A stretch of DNA of 64,000 bases from Rhizobium mayense (lineage in GTDB: Bacteria > Pseudomonadota > Alphaproteobacteria > Rhizobiales > Rhizobiaceae): assembly GCF_030272705.1 (NCBI RefSeq), contig NZ_JARFYM010000026.1, positions 30,280 through 94,279 on the forward strand, in the 5' to 3' direction. Shown here in pieces: positions 42,999 through 50,899 of the stretch. The notes below the pieces were generated by a model. That model had not been told where the DNA came from, did not search any database, and saw only the letters and a list, made by a program, of their open reading frames with translations. Position 1 is the stretch's first letter; each line of letters begins with the position of its first letter. The position numbers and the translations under genes were made by a program.

Positions 42999-43793
42999 AT
43001 GTACATCGCAAGCGTAAGAACAGGGGATGCTGAAGACAATCATAATATCATAAACCTGAGAGAGACTATCGTCGTACTGGCGGATGCCGATCTCTTTTCC
43101 GAATGCCTGGTGCAGACTTTGGGTGCCAGGTTTGCGGCTTACGACATCGTTAGCATTACTGACTCGAAGGCACTTCAGGGCAATGTTCTGGAGGGCGTCA
43201 AATTGATCCTGCTCTACCATCTTCAATCCGAGGAGATGCAGGATACTCTGCATGCAATAAGGGCAAACTCACCCGGAATATCGATCGGGCTGGTCGTCGA
43301 GACCATCGATCTGCACGATCCATACGTCGCCAGACTTGTCGAGGGGCGAAATATACACGGCGTTCTGCCGCTCAATCTGCGCCTCGATGTGTTCATGGCA
43401 GCGATCGACCTGCTGATGAAGGGTGGCGAACACTTCCCCTCGGCGCTGCTGCGCCGGCTCTCTGGGGACGGGCCACATGCCAGCCAGCCGCTCTATCAGG
43501 CACAGACACGTTTTGCCAATGGCCATAGACCCTATGAGGATACTATCGCCATGCGCAGCGGCAGCCTGCAGGCGCTGACCACGCGCGAGGTCCAGATATT
43601 GGATCTCATTTGCAAGGGGACACAGAACAAGATCATAGCGGACCAGCTCAGCCTGTCCGAGAACACGGTCAAAGTTCACGTCCGCAACATCTACAAAAAA
43701 ATGAACGTCCGCAATCGAACGGAAGCGGCCTCACGCTTCTTCAACTCGGACAACGGGCTGGATCGCGATCCGTCACGTCGTTGGCGAAACTGA
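42999..43793 (+). CDS. LuxR family response-regulator-like transcription factor
   Basis: A 264-residue regulator. The C-terminal LuxR/NarL-type HTH is clear (LTTREVQILDLICKGTQNKIIADQLSLSENTVKVHVRNIYKKMNVRNRTEAA). The N-terminal 125 residues have receiver-like organisation (TIVVLADADLFSECLVQTL with an acidic pair), but the strand that should end in the phospho-accepting Asp reads VKLILLYHLQSEE, without Asp. It is thus a pseudo-receiver regulator that may respond to ligand or partner protein instead of a kinase. ATG 42999 has GGGGGATG upstream; TTG 42984 is an alternative. Position suggests that it controls the divergent type I secretion operon or the downstream glycosyltransferase. A terminator follows. 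Confidence 0.85.
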   Translation: MYIASVRTGDAEDNHNIINLRETIVVLADADLFSECLVQTLGARFAAYDIVSITDSKALQGNVLEGVKLILLYHLQSEEMQDTLHAIRANSPGISIGLVVETIDLHDPYVARLVEGRNIHGVLPLNLRLDVFMAAIDLLMKGGEHFPSALLRRLSGDGPHASQPLYQAQTRFANGHRPYEDTIAMRSGSLQALTTREVQILDLICKGTQNKIIADQLSLSENTVKVHVRNIYKKMNVRNRTEAASRFFNSDNGLDRDPSRRWRN

Positions 43794-43817
43794 TCCACAT
43801 CTAGGAATTGAGAGGGG

Positions 43818-43856
43818 ACGGCCGTTCGCGACATCGTGGGCGGCCGTTTTCTGTTT
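43818..43856 (+). terminator. Rho-independent terminator after the LuxR-type gene
   Basis: ACGGCCG at 43818-43824 pairs with CGGCCGT at 43841-43847 around a 16-base loop, followed by TTTCTGTTTG. Confidence 0.72.
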
Positions 43857-44396
43857 GTGCGGTTCCGGCTGGCTACCTCTCCCGCGCCGTATAGCCGGAG
43901 GCCTGATCGAAGGCGCTTACTCGCCGCGCCATCTCCCTAGTAGTTGCGCTTACCCTGCCGCGCAGGCCGCTCATGAAAGCGGACTACGTTCTATGCACTA
44001 AAAGGCCATTAGCTCACCTGCAAAATAGCTATTTAGTATAGTTTGCCTAATCATCCATCAAAAATCCGTTGACGTAGCGTAAAGTCGTTTTATCATCACC
44101 TCATAAAGCAAGTTATTATGCGATTCGACGCTAAGAAGAATTGGGGAATTACACGAATTATTACTGCGAATAAATTTACGTTACTCTTCTCACACAATGT
44201 ATTTTCAGTACAACGTGCGGCTCCATAAGAACCGTTAGTTGAGTAAGGGCAGGGGAGGTGTTGTGCGTAAATTTGTTCCCGTGGATGGCGATCCCTACTC
44301 CTCGAAAGGGTTGCCATCCGCCCCTCCGCATCACTGAAGTGGCTTTTGTCAGCGGTGGAGCACCACCACACTTTCTTTTGGTCTGGAGGTGACGCC
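43857..44396. promoter_or_regulatory. AT-rich region and leader upstream of the glycosyltransferase gene
   Basis: About 540 bases without a credible gene. Bases 43990-44230 are AT-rich and probably carry the glycosyltransferase promoter. Close to the gene, GGATGGC at 44283-44289 and GCCATCC at 44313-44319 form a stem, extended by inner CCCT (44293-44296) with AGGG (44307-44310), about 80 bases before the start codon. This is a possible structured leader; no known riboswitch class is recognised. Confidence 0.5.
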
Positions 44397-46022
44397 ATGA
44401 GCAAGGTCCGCGCTGCCAAAGCTGCTGCAATCGGCATCAACGCCATGCGTCAGCCGTCCGTCAAACCCGCCGATATCGGTCCAGCGACGGAGCGGGTATT
44501 CGAGGGCAGGGCGCGCTTTGCCAATCTGATCGGTATCGCCCTCTGGACGGCGACCATGACCTTCTTCTGGCTGTGGTGGCTACGCGGCGATCATATCATC
44601 GGCTGGCCTTCCTATCTGTTGGTGACGCTGCTCCTGGTCTGGATCACCGGCCTGCCGGCCTATTTCATCTTCATCATCCATGATGCACGGCGGATGCCGC
44701 AGGGTGGCGGGCCGTTGCCGGCTGGGCGCATCGCTTTGGTCGTCACCAGAGCGTGTCATGAACCCCTCTCTGTTGTGCAGGCGACATTGCAGGCAGCGCT
44801 CGATCAGGTCGGCTGCGACTTCGATGTGTGGCTGATCGGCGCGAATCCCGACCTGGAAATGATGAAATGGTGCATGGAGCACGGCGTCTTCACCTCCACG
44901 GCGCCCAAAGGCGTCGAGGCCTCATCGCCTTGCCGGGAGGCCATTCTCACGTCTTTCTACGATCGCTTCGGCTACGAACGATATGATTTCGTCGCGCAAC
45001 TCGACGCCGACCATTTGCCCGACAAAACCTATCTGCGCGAAATGATTCGACCGTTCCGCGATCCCGGTGTCGGCTATGTCTCGGCGCCGGACATCAGTGA
45101 CGTCAATGTAGCGTCGAGCTGGGCTGCGAGGGGCAGGCTCTTTGCCGAAGCCGGCATTCGAGGCTTGCTGCAGGCCGGCTACAACAATGGCTGGGCACCT
45201 CTTTGCACTGGCGCGCATCGCGCTGCGCGGACGGCGGCTTTGAAAGAGATTGGTGGACTCAAGCCGGAACGCGAGGGAGGGCGTTCGACGACGCTCGCGA
45301 TGAATGCCGGCGGTTGGCGCGGAGTGCACGCGCTGGACGCAATCGCGCATGGCAACGGTTCAGCGACCTTCGCCGACCTCATGGCACAGGAATTCGACCA
45401 GTCACGCAACCGGGTGACGGCCCTGCTGCAGTATTCGCGCCCCTATCTGCCGAAACTGCCCGGATGGTTGAAATTCCAGTTTCTATTCTCTCAGCTTTGG
45501 TATCCGCTGTTCTCTTTAAGCTTGGCTGTCATCTTCACGCTGCCGATCATGGCGCTCCTGACCGGCCATAGTTTTGTCGATGTCACCTATCCCGCTTTCC
45601 TGCTGCATTTCCTGCCGATAGTCGGCGCATTGATCGCGTTGGCCTTTATCTGGCGGGCGACCGGCACATTCCGGCCCGCCGACGCCAAGATCGTGAACTG
45701 GGAGAACACGGCGTTTCTGCTCCTGCGCTGGCCCTGGTCGCTGATAGGCACGGCAGCCGCGATTCGCGATTATCTCACCCATGCTTCAAGCGGTGTGCGC
45801 GTGACGCGCACGGAGACGGCGGCAGCACAAGCGCTTCCGCTTCGCGTCGTTGCGCCCTATATCGTGATCAGCCTCGCCTCTGCGTTGGCAATGGCCTTCG
45901 CCGTGGCTCCGGAAGCTGCCCCAGGCCTCTTTGTCTTTGCCACCATCAACGCAGTGATCTACGCAGCACTGATTGTGCTGATCACCGTCCGGCATGCGAT
46001 GGAAAGCACCGTTTCCCGTTAG
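44397..46022 (+). CDS. GT2-like membrane glycosyltransferase with altered catalytic motifs
   Basis: A 541-residue protein with the layout of cellulose-synthase-like processive GT2 enzymes: two N-terminal membrane helices (about 43-62 and 72-95), a cytosolic GT-A domain (110-320) and four to five C-terminal helices. The DxD motif is present (QLDADH, D203-D205). Other acidic motifs are altered: the strand that normally carries DDG reads VWLIGANPD, the TED triad position reads EGG (293-295, in EREGGRSTTLAMNAGGW), and the QxxRW region reads DQSRNR. It may be a non-processive or inactive member, or act on an unusual donor. ATG 44397 has GGAGGTG upstream. It would contribute to envelope or exopolysaccharide if active. 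Confidence 0.84.
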   Translation: MSKVRAAKAAAIGINAMRQPSVKPADIGPATERVFEGRARFANLIGIALWTATMTFFWLWWLRGDHIIGWPSYLLVTLLLVWITGLPAYFIFIIHDARRMPQGGGPLPAGRIALVVTRACHEPLSVVQATLQAALDQVGCDFDVWLIGANPDLEMMKWCMEHGVFTSTAPKGVEASSPCREAILTSFYDRFGYERYDFVAQLDADHLPDKTYLREMIRPFRDPGVGYVSAPDISDVNVASSWAARGRLFAEAGIRGLLQAGYNNGWAPLCTGAHRAARTAALKEIGGLKPEREGGRSTTLAMNAGGWRGVHALDAIAHGNGSATFADLMAQEFDQSRNRVTALLQYSRPYLPKLPGWLKFQFLFSQLWYPLFSLSLAVIFTLPIMALLTGHSFVDVTYPAFLLHFLPIVGALIALAFIWRATGTFRPADAKIVNWENTAFLLLRWPWSLIGTAAAIRDYLTHASSGVRVTRTETAAAQALPLRVVAPYIVISLASALAMAFAVAPEAAPGLFVFATINAVIYAALIVLITVRHAMESTVSR

Positions 46023-46149
46023 GTGCCGCTCGTTCATCTGAACGCGCGAAGGTCGCGGGTCTTTGCATCCGGAGCATCTTTTCTGCTTGCAGGTGACTTC
46101 CACCAGCAGGCTCGTATCCGGCCGCACTCATCGCACCCCCCCACGCCAC

Positions 46150-46182
46150 TGCGACATCTTTGCGACACCCCTGCGACATTTT
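46150..46182. repeat. Three direct repeats with 11-base period
   Basis: TGCGACA starts at 46150, 46161 and 46172, so three copies recur exactly every 11 bases, one helical turn, upstream of the marR-emrAB operon. Such phasing places the copies on one face of the helix and suggests a protein-binding site, but the short copy number leaves chance possible. Confidence 0.45.
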
Positions 46183-46251
46183 CGACGATCTGCACCAGAT
46201 CGTCTTCAGACCCCTTGTATCGCATGCTCACTTACTATATGTGCCGGTATT

Positions 46252-46265
46252 ATAAGGTTGCTTAT
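46252..46265. promoter_or_regulatory. Putative MarR operator
   Basis: ATAAGGTTGCTTAT is a perfect inverted repeat (ATAAG, four bases, CTTAT) 21 bases before the marR start codon, in an otherwise AT-rich promoter region. MarR proteins bind such pseudopalindromes in their own promoters, so it is the natural operator candidate for autoregulation of marR-emrA-emrB. Confidence 0.6.
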
Positions 46266-46286
46266 GAATAGCAGGCTTCTTATATC

Positions 46287-46751
46287 ATGAATGCGACACC
46301 AACTCTCGGCTTTCTCCTGCATGACGTTGCTCGGCTCCTTCGGAAGCGGTTCGAGCAGCGAGCTAAAAACATGGGATTGACGCGTTCGCAGTGGCAAACG
46401 CTCGCCTATCTCTCGAACAATGAGGGGATTCATCAGGCAGGCCTTGCCGAAATATTGGAAATCGAGCCGATCACGCTGGTGCGAATCCTCGACAAGCTGG
46501 CCGAACGCGGCCTGGTTGAGCGTCGCCAGCATCCGAACGATCGCCGAAGCTGGCTACTTTATATGCGCGAGGAAGCTCGGCCTTTGCTCGACACCATGCG
46601 CAGCATAGGTGATCAAACCCGCAAGGAGGCACTGAACGGGGTCTCTTCCGAGGATCACGAGCGCCTTTATCAATTGCTTACCCTTATGAAAACGAACCTG
46701 GTCCAGGCCTGCCGCGCGACGGTGGCCGACAAAGAGACAAATCATGGCTGA
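46287..46751 (+). CDS. MarR family transcriptional regulator
   Basis: A 154-residue MarR-type winged-helix regulator. The DNA-binding region is seen as LTRSQWQTLAYLSNNEGIHQAGLAEILEIEPITLVRILDKLAERGLVERRQHPNDRRSWLLYM, with the wing DRRSW. Members repress drug-efflux operons and are released by phenolic or other ligands. Its end overlaps the start of the emrA-like gene by eight bases, so it is the first gene of a marR-emrA-emrB operon and its likely repressor. A palindrome at 46252 is a candidate operator. Confidence 0.93.
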   Translation: MNATPTLGFLLHDVARLLRKRFEQRAKNMGLTRSQWQTLAYLSNNEGIHQAGLAEILEIEPITLVRILDKLAERGLVERRQHPNDRRSWLLYMREEARPLLDTMRSIGDQTRKEALNGVSSEDHERLYQLLTLMKTNLVQACRATVADKETNHG

Positions 46752-47979
46752 CGCATCCAATTCGCTTCGCGTACCCGCAAACGCAAATTCCGCCAACGAG
46801 CAGACCGCAATCGAACAGAGCCAGGGTGCTGTAGCAGAGGCACCGTCTTCCAATCCTGCGCCGGCGCCCGCCGGGGCCGGCGCTGCCGCTCCGGTTGCTC
46901 CCGAGAGGCCGCGCAAGCGCCGCAGCCCGACACGGCCGATCCTCTTCGCGCTACTGCCGGTCGTCCTCGTCATAGGTGGCTACTACTACGTCACCGGCGG
47001 GCAGATCATGTCCACGGACAATGCTTATATTCAGGCCGATATGGTCGGCGTTTCGACCGATGTTTCCGGCACGGTGATTTCAGTCGACGTGCATGACAAC
47101 GAGGTGGTGAAGAAAGGGCAGGTGCTCTTCCGCCTGAAGCCCGACTCGTTCCGCATTGCGCTGGAAGGCGCACAGGCCCAACTCGGCGCCGCCCGCAACC
47201 AGATCCTGAACCTGCAGGCAAGCTACAAGCAGGCGCTCGCCGAAATCGCGCAGGCGCAGGCAGATATTCCCTATTTCCAGACCGAATTCGACCGTCAGCA
47301 AAACCTGATCAACAGCTCGGTCGCCTCCAAGGCTGCCTATGATCAGGCCAAGCACAATCTCGATGCGGCGCAGCAGAAGGTCTCCGTAGCCCAGGCGCAG
47401 GCAGCAACGACACTTGCGCAGCTCGGCGCCGATGCCGACCAGCCGGTCGAGCAGAATCCGCTTTATCTGCAGGCCAAGGCAGCCGTCGACAATGCACAGC
47501 GCGAGCTTGACGATACGATCGTGCGCGCACCGTTCGATGGCATTACCGCCAACGTGCCTTCGCTGCAGGTCGGTGCCTATCTGAACGCTTCGCAACAGGG
47601 TTTCTCGCTGGTTTCCACCACCAATATGTGGATCAACGCCAGCCCGAAGGAAACCGAGCTGACCTATGTCCGCCCTGGTCAGAAAGTTTCGATCTCCGTC
47701 GACGCCTATCCGGGCGTTATCTGGAAGGGAACCGTCTCGAGCATCGCACCGGCCTCCGGCGCCAGCTTCTCGCTGCTGCCGGCGCAGAACACCACGGGTA
47801 ACTGGGTGAAGGTCGTGCAGCGCATTCCGATGAAGATCAACATCGACGACACGAACGGCAAGCCGCCGCTGCGCATGGGCATGAGCGTCGTCGCCGATGT
47901 CGATACCGGTCACGCCCGCGGTCTGCCCGATGCCATCGCAGGTCTTCTGGGCAAATCCCACGGTCAGGACAATGAGTAA
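46744..47979 (+). CDS. EmrA-like HlyD family efflux adaptor
   Basis: A 411-residue membrane fusion protein of an EmrAB-type drug efflux pump. A Pro/Ala-rich cytosolic N-terminus of about 55 residues precedes one membrane helix (PILFALLPVVLVIGGYYYV); then come MSTDNAYIQADMVGVSTDVSGTV and FRLKPDSFRIALEGAQAQLG, a coiled coil with many AQAQ segments, and the second lipoyl half (DDTIVRAPFDGITANVPSLQVGAYL). Its start overlaps marR and its end overlaps emrB by eight bases, indicating coupled translation. Confidence 0.93.
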   Translation: MADASNSLRVPANANSANEQTAIEQSQGAVAEAPSSNPAPAPAGAGAAAPVAPERPRKRRSPTRPILFALLPVVLVIGGYYYVTGGQIMSTDNAYIQADMVGVSTDVSGTVISVDVHDNEVVKKGQVLFRLKPDSFRIALEGAQAQLGAARNQILNLQASYKQALAEIAQAQADIPYFQTEFDRQQNLINSSVASKAAYDQAKHNLDAAQQKVSVAQAQAATTLAQLGADADQPVEQNPLYLQAKAAVDNAQRELDDTIVRAPFDGITANVPSLQVGAYLNASQQGFSLVSTTNMWINASPKETELTYVRPGQKVSISVDAYPGVIWKGTVSSIAPASGASFSLLPAQNTTGNWVKVVQRIPMKINIDDTNGKPPLRMGMSVVADVDTGHARGLPDAIAGLLGKSHGQDNE

Positions 47980-49516
47980 CGCTGCCGCAGCTTCACCCGT
48001 CGGCCCAATCGCCAATCGCGGCGCCATTACCGCCTGCGTCATCCTGGCCGTCATCATGCAGGCGCTGGACACCACCATCGCCAACGTCGCTCTGCCCCAT
48101 ATCCAGGGCGACGTTGCGGCCAGTGCCGACCAGATCAACTGGGTTCTGACATCCTATATCGTCGCCGCCGCGATCATGACGCCGCCGTCGGGTTTCCTCT
48201 CGGCCAAGTTCGGCCGCAAGCGCGTGCTATTGGTCGCGATCGCCGGCTTCGTCGTCGCCTCCGTCCTCTGTGGTCTCGCACAGTCGTTGAACCAGATCGT
48301 CGGTTTCCGCCTACTTCAGGGCCTGTTCGGCGCAGCACTCGTGCCTCTGTCGCAAGGTATTCTTCTTGATATTTACAATGTCGAGGAGCGGGGCAAGGCC
48401 ATGGCGCTGTTCGGCGTCTCGGTCATGGTCGGTCCGGTGCTCGGGCCGGTCATTGGCGGCTGGCTGACGGACAACATGACCTGGCGATGGGTGTTCTACA
48501 TCAACGTGCCGATCGGCGCGCTCGCCTTTGCCGGCATCGTAGTCTATGTGATGGAAACCAAGCGCGACGCGCTCGCCAAGCTCGATCTCTTCGGCTTCGG
48601 CATGTTGTCGATCGCCATTGCCGCCCTGCAGCTTTTCCTCGACCGCGGCGAACAGCTGGACTGGTTCTACTCTGGGGAGATCATCATCGAGGCCCTGGTT
48701 TGCGCCGGCGCCTTCTATCTCTTCCTGGTGCATACTTTCACGGCCGAACGATCCTTCGTGAACCCGAGATTGTTTTTGGACCAGAATTTCACCGTCAGCA
48801 TGCTGTTCATCTTCATTGTCGGCGTCACCTACCTGGCTTCGCTGGCGCTGATGACACCCTATCTGCAGACTTTGATGGGCTACCCGGTCGTTACCGCCGG
48901 CATCGTCATGGGCCCGCGCGGCGTTGGCACGATGGTGTGCATGTTCCTTGTCGGGCGGCTGATCGGCAAAGTGGATACGCGCTGGCTGCTGTTCGTCGGC
49001 CTCGCCTTGACCGCTTGGGCAATGTACGACATGACCGGCTGGACACCCGATGTCTCGCAATGGACGCTGGTTTCGGTCGGTTTCGTCCAGGGCGCAGGCC
49101 TCGGCTTCCTCTTCGTGCCGCTGACGACGATCGCCTTTGCGACGCTGCCGGCGCACATGCGCGGCGAGGGAACCGGCCTCTACAATCTTTCGCGTAACAT
49201 CGGCTCGAGCGTCGGCATCTCCGTTGTCTCGGCGCTGATCACCGAGAACACCCAGGTCAACCACTCGACGATCGCCGCCTATGTAACGCCGTTCAACCAC
49301 GCTTTCGACGCGACGGTCGCCCAGGCCGTCAGCCCGCTCACGATGGCAGGCCGCGCCGCGCTCGACGGCATGATCACCACGCAAGCGACCATCATCGCCT
49401 ACATGGACGATTTCAAATTGCTGATGCTGATGTCAATCTGCGCCATGCCGCTGCTTGTGCTGCTACGCAAGCCCAAGGCCCCGCCGGCGGTCGACCACAG
49501 CATCGCGATGGAGTAA
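47972..49516 (+). CDS. EmrB-like MFS (DHA2 family) drug efflux permease
   Basis: A 514-residue, 14-helix major facilitator of the DHA2 family. Motif D-like LDTTIANVALPHIQGD in helix 1, WVLTSYIVAAAIMTP in helix 2, motif A SAKFGRKRVLLV, motif C GPVLGPVIGGWLTDN and WRWVFYINVPIGA are all present. With the EmrA-like adaptor and a TolC-type channel it would expel hydrophobic or phenolic toxicants with proton antiport. ATG 47972 overlaps the emrA stop (ATGAGTAA). A terminator follows. Confidence 0.94.
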   Translation: MSNAAAASPVGPIANRGAITACVILAVIMQALDTTIANVALPHIQGDVAASADQINWVLTSYIVAAAIMTPPSGFLSAKFGRKRVLLVAIAGFVVASVLCGLAQSLNQIVGFRLLQGLFGAALVPLSQGILLDIYNVEERGKAMALFGVSVMVGPVLGPVIGGWLTDNMTWRWVFYINVPIGALAFAGIVVYVMETKRDALAKLDLFGFGMLSIAIAALQLFLDRGEQLDWFYSGEIIIEALVCAGAFYLFLVHTFTAERSFVNPRLFLDQNFTVSMLFIFIVGVTYLASLALMTPYLQTLMGYPVVTAGIVMGPRGVGTMVCMFLVGRLIGKVDTRWLLFVGLALTAWAMYDMTGWTPDVSQWTLVSVGFVQGAGLGFLFVPLTTIAFATLPAHMRGEGTGLYNLSRNIGSSVGISVVSALITENTQVNHSTIAAYVTPFNHAFDATVAQAVSPLTMAGRAALDGMITTQATIIAYMDDFKLLMLMSICAMPLLVLLRKPKAPPAVDHSIAME

Positions 49517-49554
49517 CCGCGTAGGCTTTCCAGTTTCACTACGCGGTAGCATGG

Positions 49555-49585
49555 CCGCCGGGCACCACCCCGGCGGTCTTTTTTT
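49555..49585 (+). terminator. Rho-independent terminator after emrB
   Basis: CCGCCGG at 49555-49561 pairs with CCGGCGG at 49570-49576 around an eight-base loop and is followed by TCTTTTTTT. Confidence 0.88.
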
Positions 49586-49641
49586 GGAGCAATTCCAAGG
49601 AAAAGTGCGCAGCGGTTTTGCGTCCGGAATTGCGTAACGCT

Positions 49642-50238
49642 CTAGGGAAACCTGCGGCTGACAAAACGCGAGCCAGCCGCGCCAAAGCGCCATAGCGGCT
49701 CGACGTTCTTCGTGATCCCGATCCGCTTGCCGGCGACCACCGGCACCGGCTCGGCCGGGGCAATCTCGAAGGGTGCCGCATCCAGCGCCAGCCCGTTCAG
49801 GCTGATATCCACGCCCAAAGCCTGTGTCAGCTTTCCCGGCCCATTGCAGAGATCGACGAAGTCGGCAACGCCGCGGCGCCGGATCATGTCCTCGATGCCG
49901 CTCTCCGGCTCCAACGCCCGGATGAGCACGGCGCTGGCGCCCTTGCAGACGAAATTCAGGCACCAGTGAATGCCGTAGGACCGGTAGATATAGACGCGCC
50001 CCGCAGGCCCGAACATCGCCGCGTTGCGCGCTGTCGGTCCGCGAAAGCTGTGGGATGCCTCATCGTCCGGCCGATAGGCCTCCGTCTCTACAATCCGACC
50101 ACCGGCGCCTGAGACCGTGAGGCGTGAGCCGATGAGATCAGACGCAACGATAACCGCGTCGCGGGAGAAGAAGGCGCTAAGGGCAGGGCCGATAAGGGGC
50201 GGCGAGCCGATTGATAAGGGCTGGTCGTTGGGCGTCAT
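49642..50238 (-). CDS. DNA-3-methyladenine glycosylase (AAG/MPG family)
   Basis: A 198-residue base-excision repair enzyme that removes 3-methyladenine, hypoxanthine and similar lesions. Family signatures are GRIVETEAYRPDDEASHSFRGPTARNAAMFGPAGRVYIYRSYGIHWCLNFV, where the Glu in ETEAY is the catalytic base and the Tyr in YIYRSYG is the intercalating residue region, and LCNGPGKLTQALG near the C-terminus. It is convergent with emrB. ATG 50238 has no strong ribosome-binding site. Confidence 0.93.
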   Translation of the reverse strand: MTPNDQPLSIGSPPLIGPALSAFFSRDAVIVASDLIGSRLTVSGAGGRIVETEAYRPDDEASHSFRGPTARNAAMFGPAGRVYIYRSYGIHWCLNFVCKGASAVLIRALEPESGIEDMIRRRGVADFVDLCNGPGKLTQALGVDISLNGLALDAAPFEIAPAEPVPVVAGKRIGITKNVEPLWRFGAAGSRFVSRRFP

Positions 50239-50397
50239 AGGCGAGGGCTGTGTCCTTTTGGATATTCGATGCCGAATCGTTCACGTGAGTGGCCTGGGAT
50301 TTCACCCTCTCGATTTCCTATCATTCCTTTAAGCGGGTTCAGAAACGAATTGTTCTCTGATAGGGAAGGGACCATCTAAGACTCGGACGGGAAGAAA

Positions 50398-50652
50398 ATG
50401 GCTGCGCGGGATCGATATTCAAGAAAGCTCGAATGCTCTCGTTGTGGCAATAGCGGTTTTGCCGAGGTTTCGGAGGATGACAATCCCCGCCGTCAGAACC
50501 CTGGCTTTCTCGTGGACGAAATGCCGGTGGGCTTTTTCGACGAGCGCAAATCGAACGATCCGGCGAAATACATGATCCGCTGCCGCTGCGGCAGCGTCTT
50601 CCCGTTTAAGCAGAAATCTCACTATGCACCCGGCGGCGAGCCGAGGGCATAG
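50398..50652 (+). CDS. Small zinc-ribbon-like hypothetical protein
   Basis: An 84-residue basic protein with two Cys pairs, LECSRCGN near residues 12-19 and MIRCRCGSVFP near 59-69, which together can coordinate one zinc ion. The middle (NPRRQNPGFLVDEMPVGFFDERKS) does not match anything I know. GGGAAG lies upstream of ATG 50398. It is likely to be expressed; function unknown. Confidence 0.7.
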   Translation: MAARDRYSRKLECSRCGNSGFAEVSEDDNPRRQNPGFLVDEMPVGFFDERKSNDPAKYMIRCRCGSVFPFKQKSHYAPGGEPRA

Positions 50653-50775
50653 TCGCCACTACCTGGCTGTGCCAATTCGATCGGCACGGAGTTCGATCAG
50701 GCCGGTTGACGCTCCGACCCGAATAGCTGTAAAGCCAGCCGACCACATTTTCTGAGGCAAGGCGCTTCAGCAACA

Positions 50776-50865
50776 GGAAGAGTGTCCGAGTGGTTTAAGG
50801 AACCGGTCTTGAAAACCGGCGTGCGGGAAACCGTACCGTGGGTTCGAATCCCACCTCTTCCGCCA
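50776..50865 (+). tRNA. tRNA-Ser (anticodon UGA)
   Basis: A 90-base cloverleaf. The acceptor stem is GGAAGAG at 50776-50782 with CTCTTCC at 50855-50861, discriminator G and encoded CCA. The anticodon arm has CCGGTCTTGAAAACCGG with anticodon TGA in the loop. A long variable arm (GTGCGGGAAACCGTAC) marks a class II serine tRNA, and the T arm is GTGGGTTCGAATCCCAC. Confidence 0.97.
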
Positions 50866-50899
50866 TATATCTTTGAAATAATTGAACTTATTTGCTTTT

